A program made the position numbers and the translations under genes. A stretch of 64,000 nt of DNA from positions 124,001 to 188,000 of the forward strand of contig NZ_NOYD01000038.1 of assembly GCF_002258315.1 (NCBI RefSeq), in the 5' to 3' direction. Source of the stretch: Rhodococcus sp. 06-462-5. GTDB lineage: Bacteria; Actinomycetota; Actinomycetes; Mycobacteriales; Mycobacteriaceae. The notes beneath the pieces are model-generated. The model saw only the letters and a program-made list of their open reading frames with translations. It did no database searches and had not been told where the DNA came from. Shown here piece by piece: positions 30,814-39,605 of this stretch. Positions within the stretch are counted from its first letter, which is position 1; the number at the start of each line of letters is the position of its first letter.

Positions 30814-32123
30814 GTGAAGATCTCGCCGAGGTAGCTCGCGGTGACGACCTGGCCGTCCGGGCCGATCGACGTTCCGACGGTGGTGCCGACGACGTCGGGA
30901 ACGGGCTGCACATCCACCGTCTCACCGGTGGCCGCGTCGAACGTGAGCAGCGCCAGTCCATCGTCCTCACGAACGACGGTATGGCCGCGTCCGTCTGCGG
31001 ATTGGGCTGCGCTGCCTGCCTGTTCGACGTCGTCGCGGACCCAGACTCGCTCGGCCGAATCTCCGTTGTCGCGCACGCCGACGAGGGTGCCGTCGCCGCC
31101 CGACGGCACGATCGTGCCGTCCGAGGCGATCGAGGGACTGGCGCCGACACCGAGCCCGGTGCCCTCGGTCCACTTCTGTCGCCCGTCGGCGGTGTCGAAC
31201 GCGGTCAGCCTGCCGTCGACATCGGCCAGGTAGACCGTCGATCCGTCCTCGGACAGCACCGGACTGGACGCGACACCGGCCGGCAGCAGGTCCGAGGACC
31301 AACGCTCGACGAGACCGGGCGTGCCATCGCGCTCGTACTGCAGTGAAACCAGTTGCGGTGCAATCGAACCCGGACGCCACAGGGTCAGGTAGATCGCCCC
31401 TGTCGCGGTGTCGACCGCGGGTGAGGCGGGCACGGGGCACTCGGATCCGCCCGAGCTGCACCGGTCGAGTCCGGTGTCGACCGGCAGAAAATCCGAATTC
31501 GGATCGGTCAGGAAATTCGGCGTCGGAACCAGGTCCAGAATCGGTACTCGAAGTTGCCCGTTCTGCGAATCGAGAACGCTGACCTGCCCCATCTGGGTGA
31601 TCGAGAGCACGCTGCCGTCCCCGAGGAACTGCGCGGACTTGGGCACTCCGTACACCGGTGTGCGCCACCGCAGTTGGCCGTGGTCGTTGTACGAGTTCAT
31701 GCCGCCGTCGTCGCCGATGTAGACGTTGATCGCCGAATCGACGGTCGGCGTCGCAGTGACGACGGACGGTCCGACGCGATTGCACCAGCGCTTGCGTGCG
31801 GAGTCGATCTCGAACGAGAAGAGGTTGCAGCCGGATTCGGTGGCGGCGGTGACGAACATCTGACCGGTCGATCCGATGGACACCGGGGAGGTCACCGTGC
31901 CGCCGGTGGGGCGCGTCCAGTCCAAGGACAGAGGGGTCGACACCGACACTGCGGTGGCACCGCTGTTGTGGGAGTTCGCGTGCGCTGCAGGCCATGAATC
32001 GGGAGAGAGCGGTTCTATGGCCGACGTCTCGGTGCCACAGCCGCTCACGGCCACCAGCGCCAGCGCTGCTGCGACCGCAGTGACCTTTCTGCCGGTCCTG
32101 CCCTTGGCCGTGACGCCGCGCAT
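30801..32123 (-). CDS. PQQ-like beta-propeller lipoprotein (Rv3035-like)
   Basis: About 440 residues. The signal peptide has a lipobox (VAVSGC), so it is an outer-face lipoprotein. The rest is a series of beta-propeller repeats of the PQQ type, with sequences such as VYLADVDGRLTAFDTADG and TVVREDDGLALLTFDAATG. No catalytic PQQ ligands are recognisable, so it is more likely a binding or scaffold protein. The start ATG 32123 has a GGGGAG ribosome site; ATG 32159 lacks one. Confidence 0.82.
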   Translation of the reverse strand: MRGVTAKGRTGRKVTAVAAALALVAVSGCGTETSAIEPLSPDSWPAAHANSHNSGATAVSVSTPLSLDWTRPTGGTVTSPVSIGSTGQMFVTAATESGCNLFSFEIDSARKRWCNRVGPSVVTATPTVDSAINVYIGDDGGMNSYNDHGQLRWRTPVYGVPKSAQFLGDGSVLSITQMGQVSVLDSQNGQLRVPILDLVPTPNFLTDPNSDFLPVDTGLDRCSSGGSECPVPASPAVDTATGAIYLTLWRPGSIAPQLVSLQYERDGTPGLVERWSSDLLPAGVASSPVLSEDGSTVYLADVDGRLTAFDTADGRQKWTEGTGLGVGASPSIASDGTIVPSGGDGTLVGVRDNGDSAERVWVRDDVEQAGSAAQSADGRGHTVVREDDGLALLTFDAATGETVDVQPVPDVVGTTVGTSIGPDGQVVTASYLGEIFTYTG

Positions 32124-32272
32124 CGATCGCTCCCCATGACTCGAGTCCGTGCCCGACATGGTGCCGGGGCGTCTGTGTTCGTTCCGCCGACGAGCAACAG
32201 TCGACAGACAACCCTAGCCCGCGCGAGGGTGGCGGCAGAGAGCGGGCGAACGAGAAACTAGGGTGAACGTCC

Positions 32273-33034
32273 ATGACGAGTATGTGGAACGCGCCGCTGC
32301 GGACACGCTGGCGCGGGTCGAGACGACGCGATACCGAACAGGCGCGGTTCCTCACGCGTGCGTCCCTCGACTGGGTGCTCGCCAACAAGGCGTACACACC
32401 GTGGTACCTGGTGCGCTACTACCGTCTCGCGAAGTTCAAGCTGGCCAATCCGCACGTGATCCTGCGGGGCATGGTGTTTCTCGGCAAGAACGTCGAGATT
32501 CACTCCACTCCCGAGCTCTCGCGCCTCGAGATCGGACGCTGGGTACACATCGGCGACGGCAATGCCATTCGCTGCCACGAGGGCTTGCTGCGGATCGGCG
32601 ACAAGGTGGTGTTCGGCAAGGACAATGTCGTCAACACCTACCTCGACATCGAGATCGGCGCGTCGACGCTGGTGGCCGACTGGTGCTACATCTGCGATTT
32701 CGATCATCGGATGGACGATGTGAACATGCCGATCAAGGACCAGGGAATCGTGAAGGGGCCGGTGAGAATCGGTCCGGACACCTGGATCGCGGCCAAGGTG
32801 ACGATCCTGCGCGAGACCCGGATCGGCCGGGGCTGCGTGCTCGGGGCCCACGCGGTGGTCAAGGGTGAGATCCCGGATTACAGCATCGCGGTCGGTGCCC
32901 CGGCCAAGGTCGTCCGCAATCGGAAGGTCGCCTGGGAGGCCGGTGCCGCCGAACGCGCGAAATACATTGCTGCGCTGGAGGATATCGCCCGCAAGAAGGC
33001 GCTCGGACAGGCCGAGGCGGCGCGGGAGATCTGA
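32273..33034 (+). CDS. Left-handed beta-helix acyltransferase (Rv3034c-like)
   Basis: 253 residues. Hexapeptide repeats form a left-handed beta-helix (about 60-205), with ICDFDHRMDDVNMPIKDQG and the terminal VLGAHAVVKGEIPDYSIAVGAPAKVV, as in maltose/galactoside O-acetyltransferases. It probably transfers an acyl group onto a sugar. In mycobacteria the counterpart sits in the methylglucose lipopolysaccharide cluster, which also holds the next three leftward genes. TAGGGT ends 8 nt before ATG 32273. Confidence 0.85.
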   Translation: MTSMWNAPLRTRWRGSRRRDTEQARFLTRASLDWVLANKAYTPWYLVRYYRLAKFKLANPHVILRGMVFLGKNVEIHSTPELSRLEIGRWVHIGDGNAIRCHEGLLRIGDKVVFGKDNVVNTYLDIEIGASTLVADWCYICDFDHRMDDVNMPIKDQGIVKGPVRIGPDTWIAAKVTILRETRIGRGCVLGAHAVVKGEIPDYSIAVGAPAKVVRNRKVAWEAGAAERAKYIAALEDIARKKALGQAEAAREI

Positions 33035-33045
33035 TCCTGCTGTTC

Positions 33046-34293
33046 TCAGGTACGGCCGGGAAGCGCGCGCTCGGCGATGTGCGGGCGGGCCAGCGGATGC
33101 CGAACTTTGCGTTTGGCTTCCAGATAGACCTCCGCGGTCGATTCGGCGACGTGTTTCCAGTCGAAATCCACGGTGAGGCGTTCGCGGGCGGCCACGGCCC
33201 GTTCCTGCGCGGCGTCGGCGTTGTCGAGAACGCGCCGTACCGCGGCGGCCAACCCGCCGACGTCGCCGGGCTCGAAGGACAGTCCGGTGACGCCGTCGAC
33301 GATTGCTTCACCCAGACCGCCTGCCGTGGACGCGACCAGCGGGGTGCCCGCGGCCGCGGCCTCGAGCGCGATGATGCCGAAAGGTTCGTACCGACTCGGC
33401 AGGACGATGGCGTCGGCTCCGTGCAGCCAGCCGAGTAGTTCGGTGTGGTCGAGATTGCCCAGAAACGACACCGCGCGAGCAACCCGGTGCGTGCGCGCCA
33501 GACCGGCCAACCAGGCGAACTGTGTTCCTTCGCCGGCGATGTGCAGGGTGGTTCCCGGATGGCTTCGTCGGAGGCGGGGCAGAGCTGCGATGGCATCCTG
33601 GATGCCCTTCTCGTACTCGAGGCGGCCGACGTAGAGCAACTTGGCCGGCTCCGATCGAGGCTCTCGTCGCCGAAAGTGCCAGGTGGAGCGGTCGATTCCG
33701 TTGCGAATCACCTTCACCGCCGACTCCGGTACTCCGAACAGGGTGGTGACCTCGTCCCTCATCGATGCCGAGCAGGTGATCACCGCATCGGAATCGTTGG
33801 CGAGCCACCACTCGACGGAGTGCACCTGGCGGTTGACGGGCCCGGATATCCAACCGCTGTGGCGTCCGGCCTCGGTGGCGTGGATGGTCGAGACGAGCGG
33901 TACGTCGTAGAACTCGGCGAGTGCGATCGATGGATGCGCAACGAGCCAGTCGTGAGCGTGAACGACGTCGGGTTGCCAGCCGTCGCCCAGGCCCGGCTTT
34001 CCCAGTGCGACGCCGGCACGCACCATCGCGTGCCCCATCGCGAGCGTCCACGCGAGCATGTCCTCCCCGAAGACGAAGTGAGCCGGGTCCTCGGCGACGG
34101 CGACGACGAGCACCCCGTCCTCGATGTGGTGAGACGTCGGGTGGGTCGCTGCGTCGGTTCCGGTGGGGCGACGCGACAGAACCACGACCTCGTGCCCGCA
34201 TCGAACCAGTTCGGTTGCCAGGTGATGCACGTGCCGACCGAGCCCGCCGACCACCACCGGTGGGTACTCCCACGACACCATCAGAATCTTCAT
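33046..34293 (-). CDS. GT4/GlgA-like alpha-glucan glycosyltransferase (Rv3032-like)
   Basis: 415 residues, close to the 414 of Rv3032 (from memory). The N-terminal KILMVSWEYPPVVVGGLGRHV and the C-terminal nucleotide-sugar site SRYEPFGIIALEAAAAGTPLVAS mark a GT-B retaining glucosyltransferase using UDP- or ADP-glucose. In M. tuberculosis the enzyme extends the alpha-1,4-glucan of methylglucose lipopolysaccharide. The start ATG 34293 has AGGGGGG upstream and overlaps the GH57 stop (ATGA). Third gene of the methyltransferase-GH57-GT operon. Confidence 0.9.
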   Translation of the reverse strand: MKILMVSWEYPPVVVGGLGRHVHHLATELVRCGHEVVVLSRRPTGTDAATHPTSHHIEDGVLVVAVAEDPAHFVFGEDMLAWTLAMGHAMVRAGVALGKPGLGDGWQPDVVHAHDWLVAHPSIALAEFYDVPLVSTIHATEAGRHSGWISGPVNRQVHSVEWWLANDSDAVITCSASMRDEVTTLFGVPESAVKVIRNGIDRSTWHFRRREPRSEPAKLLYVGRLEYEKGIQDAIAALPRLRRSHPGTTLHIAGEGTQFAWLAGLARTHRVARAVSFLGNLDHTELLGWLHGADAIVLPSRYEPFGIIALEAAAAGTPLVASTAGGLGEAIVDGVTGLSFEPGDVGGLAAAVRRVLDNADAAQERAVAARERLTVDFDWKHVAESTAEVYLEAKRKVRHPLARPHIAERALPGRT

Positions 34294-35849
34294 CGACGCC
34301 CCCCTGCATCTTCTCGCTCGCGGCCACCGCGTGGGCCGGGCAGCCGGCGCGCATCCAACGCAGGAAACAGTCCGTCCGCACGGTTCCACTGCCGAGCCAA
34401 GTCGTGCGCTCGGTCGGGTGACCCACCTGCCGCCGCGGCCACGATCTCGCGCAGCGCATGTGCGTGGACGTGCGCCCGCTCCCGCGCGTAACCTGCGGCG
34501 GAATCCTTGCTGACCATGAATGCCCAGTCGCTGGCCACGGCCATCAGTGTCTCACGCAGTATCTGATCGTTGACCCGATTGCGTAGTTCGGGTCCACCGG
34601 CGCGACGCTGTGTGTCCCGGGCGGTATCGACGGCGTCGAGAGCGGTCCGAGACACCTCGGAGTTGAGCGCGACCAGGTCGGCGACGTCGTCGCCCGCCCA
34701 CACGCGCCAGTCCTTGCCCGATCCCCACGACGAATCCTGCAGTTCGAGTGGCGCCCCGACGTAACCCTGCTCGCGGGCGTCGCCGAGCGTGCCGACGGTG
34801 ATGCCTGCGGCGGGTAGCGCGCGCATCAGCTTGCCGAGCCACTGTGGGCCCTCGTGCCACCAGTGTCCGAACAGCTCGGTGTCGAATGCCGCGACGACCA
34901 GGGCGTCGCGACCGATCCGCTCGGATTCGGAGATCAGGCGCCTGCGAACCACATCGACGAAGTCGGCGACGTGACGGTCCACCGTTGCCGCGGCCCGCAC
35001 GGGATCGTAGGGAGCCTTGTCGTTCGAGGCGACCGAGCGGCCGGTGACCCGGGCCGGTTTGAGACCGGTGGCGTGATCGTAGGTGTGGAAATCCCGATAG
35101 GAACCGTGCCCGGGATAGCCGGACTTCGGTGACCAGACGCGGTAGCTGACCGGGAGATCGCGTCCGAACGCGACGACGTCGGAGTCCCACACCGGCCTGC
35201 CGAGGGAGGTGTCTCCGCGCATGGCAGGGCCGTCGACCATGAAGTGCGAGACCCCGGCCGCGGCGTATTCGGTTTCCATGCCCGGGGTGAATCCGCATTC
35301 GGGTGCCCAGATGCCTCGAGGCGTGGTGCCCCACCGGGCGCGGGCGTCGAGCAGACCTTCGCGGAGCGAGAATTCGCGCAGTCGGGGATCGAGCAGGGGC
35401 TGAAACGGGTGGGCCAACGGTCCACCCAGTAGTTCGACGGTTCCGGTTTCGAGCAGTGGCCGGAGTACCGCGGACCCACCGTGCCGCCACCGTGACTCGA
35501 ATCGATCGAGCGCTGCGGCCGAACCTCGGTGTTCACGAACGGACAGGTCGCGGTCTGTCGCCTCGTGGGCTCTGAGCTGCCAGTTCCCGAGCCAGTGGTG
35601 CATTCCGGACAGGCAGTGCGGATCGTCGAGTTGAGCAGCCAGTACCGGGGTGATCCCCAGCGACAGCACGTTGCTGTGGCCGTCGTCGGCCAATTGCTCG
35701 AGCGCCGCGGTGAGCGGTAGATAGCAGTCGGCCCAGGACTGATACAGCCATTCTTCGCCTACCGGCCAGCGTCCGTGATTGGCCAACCACGGCAGGTGGG
35801 AGTGCAGAACGAGAGAGAACATGCCCGGCACGGTGGCACCGGATGTCAC
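34290..35849 (-). CDS. GH57 1,4-alpha-glucan branching enzyme (Rv3031-like)
   Basis: 519 residues, family GH57. The catalytic nucleophile Glu is in IWAPECGFTPG and the acid/base Asp in AAFDTELFGHWWHEGP. The N-terminal SLVLHSHLPWLANHG is the first GH57 motif. It makes alpha-1,6 branches in alpha-glucan, here probably in the methylglucose polysaccharide. Start GTG 35849 overlaps the upstream methyltransferase stop (GTGA), and the stop overlaps the GT start, so the three genes are translationally coupled. Confidence 0.9.
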   Translation of the reverse strand: MTSGATVPGMFSLVLHSHLPWLANHGRWPVGEEWLYQSWADCYLPLTAALEQLADDGHSNVLSLGITPVLAAQLDDPHCLSGMHHWLGNWQLRAHEATDRDLSVREHRGSAAALDRFESRWRHGGSAVLRPLLETGTVELLGGPLAHPFQPLLDPRLREFSLREGLLDARARWGTTPRGIWAPECGFTPGMETEYAAAGVSHFMVDGPAMRGDTSLGRPVWDSDVVAFGRDLPVSYRVWSPKSGYPGHGSYRDFHTYDHATGLKPARVTGRSVASNDKAPYDPVRAAATVDRHVADFVDVVRRRLISESERIGRDALVVAAFDTELFGHWWHEGPQWLGKLMRALPAAGITVGTLGDAREQGYVGAPLELQDSSWGSGKDWRVWAGDDVADLVALNSEVSRTALDAVDTARDTQRRAGGPELRNRVNDQILRETLMAVASDWAFMVSKDSAAGYARERAHVHAHALREIVAAAAGGSPDRAHDLARQWNRADGLFPALDARRLPGPRGGREREDAGGRR

Positions 35850-36634
35850 CCGATCACCGTGCTCGAGCTCTTGCGGGCAACGGCGACCAGGTCGAGGCTG
35901 TCGTCGATGCGGTCGGCGGCGATGTCGAAGTCCTCGATCGAGATGGCCGCGACGTCCTCGGTGAGTTCGGCCGGCCAGGGCTCACCGGCGAGGGCTCGTT
36001 CGATCTGCGCGTCGATGAACGAACCGCCGTGCTTGGCGTCGAGCGCGGCCAGCGTGCGTCCGTGCCGGACTCCGGTGAGTTCGTCGACCTCGAGCCGAGC
36101 GTCCACGAGCAGCTCGGTGAGTTCGGCCGCGTCGAGTTCGCGGGTGTGGAAGGGGTTGAGCGGGGTGTCGCGTCCGGGCGAGAACGTGATCCGGTTCGGC
36201 GTACTGATCAACAGAATGCCCCCTGGCGCGAGCACCCGATGCACTTCTGCGAGGAATGCACCCTGATCCCAGAGGTGCTCGATCACCTGGAAATTGACGA
36301 CGACGTCGACCGAGGAATCGGCGACGGGAAGGCGATCGAGGTTGCCGCGCAGCATCGTCACCCTGGGGTAGCGGGCGTGCACGTGCGCGGCGGCCGACGC
36401 GTCGTAGTCGAGACCGAGGACGGTCGTTGCGACATCGGCAATCATGTTGGCTCCGTAGCCTTCTCCCGATCCCGCTTCGAGCACGGTTCGGTCGCGGCAG
36501 CGCTCGACGAGTGCGCGGTAGACCACCTCGTGGCGGCGGAACCAGTAGTTCTCCTCGGCGATGCCGGGCACGGTGCGCTCCCCGGTGAGGGGGAGTGGTT
36601 CCGGTGCCGGTGCCTGAGCCGATGAATCGTTCAC
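35846..36634 (-). CDS. SAM-dependent methyltransferase (Rv3030-like, MGLP cluster)
   Basis: About 262 residues. SAM motif I VLEAGSGEGYGANMI, then VVVNFQVIEHLWDQ and RVLAPGGILLISTPN. In mycobacteria this gene heads the methylglucose lipopolysaccharide cluster and is a candidate sugar O-methyltransferase. Start GTG 36634 is preferred: TAACCT ends 7 nt upstream, consistent with a leaderless mRNA. An ATG at 36685 would add 17 residues. First gene of the coupled operon with GH57 and GT. Confidence 0.85.
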   Translation of the reverse strand: MNDSSAQAPAPEPLPLTGERTVPGIAEENYWFRRHEVVYRALVERCRDRTVLEAGSGEGYGANMIADVATTVLGLDYDASAAAHVHARYPRVTMLRGNLDRLPVADSSVDVVVNFQVIEHLWDQGAFLAEVHRVLAPGGILLISTPNRITFSPGRDTPLNPFHTRELDAAELTELLVDARLEVDELTGVRHGRTLAALDAKHGGSFIDAQIERALAGEPWPAELTEDVAAISIEDFDIAADRIDDSLDLVAVARKSSSTVIG

Positions 36635-36661
36635 CGACGAAAGGTTAGTGGAGGCGCAGGA

Positions 36662-36762
36662 GAGGTAAGCCAACGTGGTCTCCATAACAGTCGGGGTACA
36701 GATGTATGGTCGGACAGGCAGGGAGGTAAGTTACCCACGAGTAACTACGGTGAGGTAACCTC
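36662..36762 (+). promoter_or_regulatory. AGGTAA repeats and palindromes upstream of etfBA
   Basis: AGGTAAG/AGGTAAC occurs at 36663, 36724 and 36753 in the etfB upstream region. Around the last two are three short palindromes: GGTAAGTTACC (36725-36735), GTTAC-6-GTAAC (36730-36745) and GAGGT-A-ACCTC (36752-36762). They lie 80-115 nt before the etfB start and look like a repressor or activator site array. I cannot name the regulator. Confidence 0.5.
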
Positions 36763-36840
36763 GTCCCAGACCGTAGAACTGCACGAACCGTTAGAACACT
36801 CACGATCAGCAGAACATGACCAGGAGGTCGACGCAGACCC

Positions 36841-37641
36841 ATGACGAACATCGTTGTTTTGATCAAGCAGGTTCCAGACACGTGGTCCGAGCGCAAGCTC
36901 ACCGACGGTGACTACACCCTCGATCGCGAGGCTGCCGACGCCGTCCTCGACGAGATCAACGAGCGGGCCGTCGAAGAAGCACTGCTCATCAAGGAAGCCC
37001 AGGGCGGTGAGGTCAAGGTTCTGTCCGCAGGCCCCGATCGCGCCACCGATGCCATCCGCAAGGCCCTGTCGATGGGTGCAGACAGCGCAGTGCACCTCAA
37101 CGACCCGACCCTGCACGGCTCCGACGCGATCCAGACCGGATACGCGCTGGCCGCAGCACTCGGCAACGTCGCGTTCGAGAACGACGAGCCGGCCGATCTC
37201 ATCATCGCAGGCAACGAGGCCACCGACGGCCGCACCGGTGCCGTTCCGGCGATCATCGCCGAGTACCTGCAGATCCCGGCCCTGACGCAGCTGCGCAAGC
37301 TCACCGTCGCGGACGGAAAGGTCACCGGCGAGCGGGAGACCGACGAAGGCATCTTCGGCCTCGAAGCCGCGTTGCCGGCCATCGTGAGCGTCACCGAGAA
37401 GATCAACGAACCGCGCTTCCCGTCCTTCAAGGGCATCATGGCCGCCAAGAAGAAGACGGTGCAGACCATCACGCTGGCCGACATCGGTGTCGAGGACGGC
37501 ATCGTCGGCGTCGACAACGCGGGAACGACCGTCACCTCGTCCACCCCCAAGCCTCCCAAGACTGCAGGCGAGCGGCTCACCGACGAGGGCGACGGCGGCG
37601 ACAAGATCGCCACCTACCTCGTCGGCCAGAAGATCATCTGA
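36841..37641 (+). CDS. etfB: Electron transfer flavoprotein beta subunit
   Basis: 266 residues, the same length as M. tuberculosis FixA (Rv3029c, from memory). It binds AMP and pairs with EtfA to carry electrons from acyl-CoA dehydrogenases to the membrane quinone pool. The signature VKVLSAGPDRATDAIRKALSMGAD and GNEATDGRTGAVPAIIAEYL are present. An AGGAGG lies about 13 nt before the ATG. etfA follows after 42 nt. Confidence 0.96.
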   Translation: MTNIVVLIKQVPDTWSERKLTDGDYTLDREAADAVLDEINERAVEEALLIKEAQGGEVKVLSAGPDRATDAIRKALSMGADSAVHLNDPTLHGSDAIQTGYALAAALGNVAFENDEPADLIIAGNEATDGRTGAVPAIIAEYLQIPALTQLRKLTVADGKVTGERETDEGIFGLEAALPAIVSVTEKINEPRFPSFKGIMAAKKKTVQTITLADIGVEDGIVGVDNAGTTVTSSTPKPPKTAGERLTDEGDGGDKIATYLVGQKII

Positions 37642-37683
37642 TCCCGCCCCACCGAGCAATCGAAGACAAACGAGGAGCAAGTC

Positions 37684-38640
37684 ATGGCAGAAGTACTCGT
37701 GCTCGTGGAGCACGTCGAGGGAACACTGAAGAAGGTCAGCACCGAGCTGATCACAGCCGCTCGTGCGCTGGGTGAGCCGTCCGCGGTCGTCACCGGCCCG
37801 GTCGGCACCACCGACAAGGTCGCCGACGCGCTGACCGAAGCCGGTGCCGAGAAGATCTACGCCGCCGAATCCGACGCAGTCGACGGATTCCTCGTCACCC
37901 CGAAGGTCGACGTGCTGTCGGCACTCGCGGAGTCGGTCTCGCCTGCAGCGATCATCACCGCAGCCACGATCGAGGGCAAGGAAGTTGCGGGTCGACTCGC
38001 AGCACGCCTGGGCTCGGGCTACCACAACGACGTCGTCGCACTGAACGGCGACGGCAGTGCCGTCTACTCCATCTTCGGTGGCGCGTTCACCGTCGAGGCC
38101 AAGGCCAACGGCGACGTTCCGGTCATCTCGCTGCGCCCCGGTGCAGTCGAGGCCGAGCCGAAGGCCGGAGCGGGCACCCGCGAAACCGTCGAGGTTCCCG
38201 CGCAGGAAGAAGGGGCCGTCAAGGTCACCTCGCGTGACCCGATCGTCGGCGGCGACCGTCCGGAGCTCACCGAGGCATCGGTCGTCGTCTCCGGTGGACG
38301 TGGTGTCGGCAGTGCCGACAAGTTCTCCGTCGTCGAGGAGCTGGCCGACTCGCTCGGTGCCGCAGTCGGTGCCTCCCGCGCCGCTGTCGACTCCGGCTAC
38401 TACCCCGGCCAGTTCCAGGTGGGTCAGACGGGCAAGACCGTCTCCCCGCAGCTGTACGTCGCACTGGGTATCTCCGGAGCCATCCAGCACCGTGCGGGCA
38501 TGCAGACCTCGAAGACGATCGTCGCGGTCAACAAGGACGAGGAAGCGCCCATCTTCGAGATCGCCGATTACGGCATCGTCGGTGACCTCTTCAACGTCGC
38601 ACCGCAGCTGACCGAGGCAGTCAAGAAGCACAAGGGATAG
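37684..38640 (+). CDS. etfA: Electron transfer flavoprotein alpha subunit
   Basis: 318 residues. The C-terminal FAD-binding domain carries the ETF-alpha signature: [40 protein letters not shown] and [23 protein letters not shown]. It holds FAD and partners EtfB from the same operon. The ATG has GAGGAGC upstream. A strong terminator follows. By position it matches FixB (Rv3028c). Confidence 0.96.
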   Translation: MAEVLVLVEHVEGTLKKVSTELITAARALGEPSAVVTGPVGTTDKVADALTEAGAEKIYAAESDAVDGFLVTPKVDVLSALAESVSPAAIITAATIEGKEVAGRLAARLGSGYHNDVVALNGDGSAVYSIFGGAFTVEAKANGDVPVISLRPGAVEAEPKAGAGTRETVEVPAQEEGAVKVTSRDPIVGGDRPELTEASVVVSGGRGVGSADKFSVVEELADSLGAAVGASRAAVDSGYYPGQFQVGQTGKTVSPQLYVALGISGAIQHRAGMQTSKTIVAVNKDEEAPIFEIADYGIVGDLFNVAPQLTEAVKKHKG

Positions 38641-38659
38641 CTTCGAGCGCTGTTCCCAC

Positions 38660-38693
38660 ACAGGCCCTCACCGCCCGCGCGGTGGGGGCCTGT
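38660..38693 (+). terminator. Terminator hairpin after etfA
   Basis: A 15-bp stem pairs 38660-38674 (ACAGGCCCTCACCGC) with 38679-38693 (GCGGTGGGGGCCTGT), with one G-U pair and a 4-nt loop. Confidence 0.85.
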
Positions 38694-38786
38694 CGTGTCG
38701 ATCGGCGCAACCTTGTTCACGCAAACTCTTCCGACACGTTTCCCCGACGATGCCCGGTGGCCTTCCCCGCTCGTTAGACACACCTC

Positions 38787-39605
38787 ATGACCACTTCCGT
38801 CATGAGCTCGACTGCATCGATCGTCCCGGCCACCGACCGCTACTCGCTGGTGTTGTCCACCGACCCGGAGCACCGACTCGCCGCGCAGCGTCTGCGCTAC
38901 GAGGTGTTCGCATCCGAGCCCGGGTTCTCCATCCCCACCGACACCGACGGCCTCGACGCCGATCGGTTCGACGAATTCTGTGATCACCTGCTCGTTCGTG
39001 ACCAGTGGACCGACACGTTCGTCGGCTGCTACCGCATGTTGCCGCCGCAGGCCGCCGTGTCCGCGGGTGGGTACTACACGGCAACCGAATTCGATATCTC
39101 CGCACTCGACCCCGTCGGCATGAACATCGTCGAAATGGGAAGAGCTGCAGTGCATCCCGATCATAGGTCCGGGTCCGTGCTCGGGCTGATGTGGGCCGGA
39201 ATCCTGCACTACCTCGATGTGACGGGATACGAGTGGGTGATGGGCTGCGTGTCGGTGCCCATGCAGTCGGTACCAGGGGACCCCGTCGGGGCCAACGTTC
39301 GCAGTGTTCGAGATCGCCTGTTGGGCAAGCACGCTACGCCCCTCGACCGCCGGGTCCGGCCGTACTCTCCGGTCGTCGTCGACGGGGTCGATCTGATCGA
39401 CATCGAACCCGCGAAGCGAACGTCGATGCCGCCGTTGATGAACGGCTACCTTCGACTCGGTGCCTCCATCTGTGGTGAGCCGGCGCACGATCCCGAATTC
39501 GGAGTCGCGGATTTCGTCGCGTTGCTGGGCCTGCACGAGGCCAACACTCGCTATCTCGACCGCTTGCGTTCGGCAGCAACGACGTTCGAGTCGGGTGTCC
39601 GGTGA
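38787..39605 (+). CDS. GNAT/ornithine-acyl acyltransferase-like protein (Rv3027c-like)
   Basis: 272 residues. It matches the OlsB-like, hemolysin-type GNAT family: LRYEVFASEPG, FVGCYRMLPP, EMGRAAVHPDHRSGSVLGLMW and CVSVPMQ. The GNAT acetyl/acyl-ACP pocket is in the VHPDHR region. These enzymes make N-acyl amino acid lipids or acylate lipid precursors. The next gene, a PlsC-like acyltransferase, overlaps its stop (GTGA). OlsB-OlsA pairs make ornithine lipids by this same layout. Start ATG 38787; TAGACA lies 6 nt upstream. Confidence 0.8.
   Translation: MTTSVMSSTASIVPATDRYSLVLSTDPEHRLAAQRLRYEVFASEPGFSIPTDTDGLDADRFDEFCDHLLVRDQWTDTFVGCYRMLPPQAAVSAGGYYTATEFDISALDPVGMNIVEMGRAAVHPDHRSGSVLGLMWAGILHYLDVTGYEWVMGCVSVPMQSVPGDPVGANVRSVRDRLLGKHATPLDRRVRPYSPVVVDGVDLIDIEPAKRTSMPPLMNGYLRLGASICGEPAHDPEFGVADFVALLGLHEANTRYLDRLRSAATTFESGVR

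Noticed and set aside
36745-38661. 638-codon minus-strand open frame over etfBA
   Set aside because: Antisense to etfB and etfA, both of normal length and motif content.
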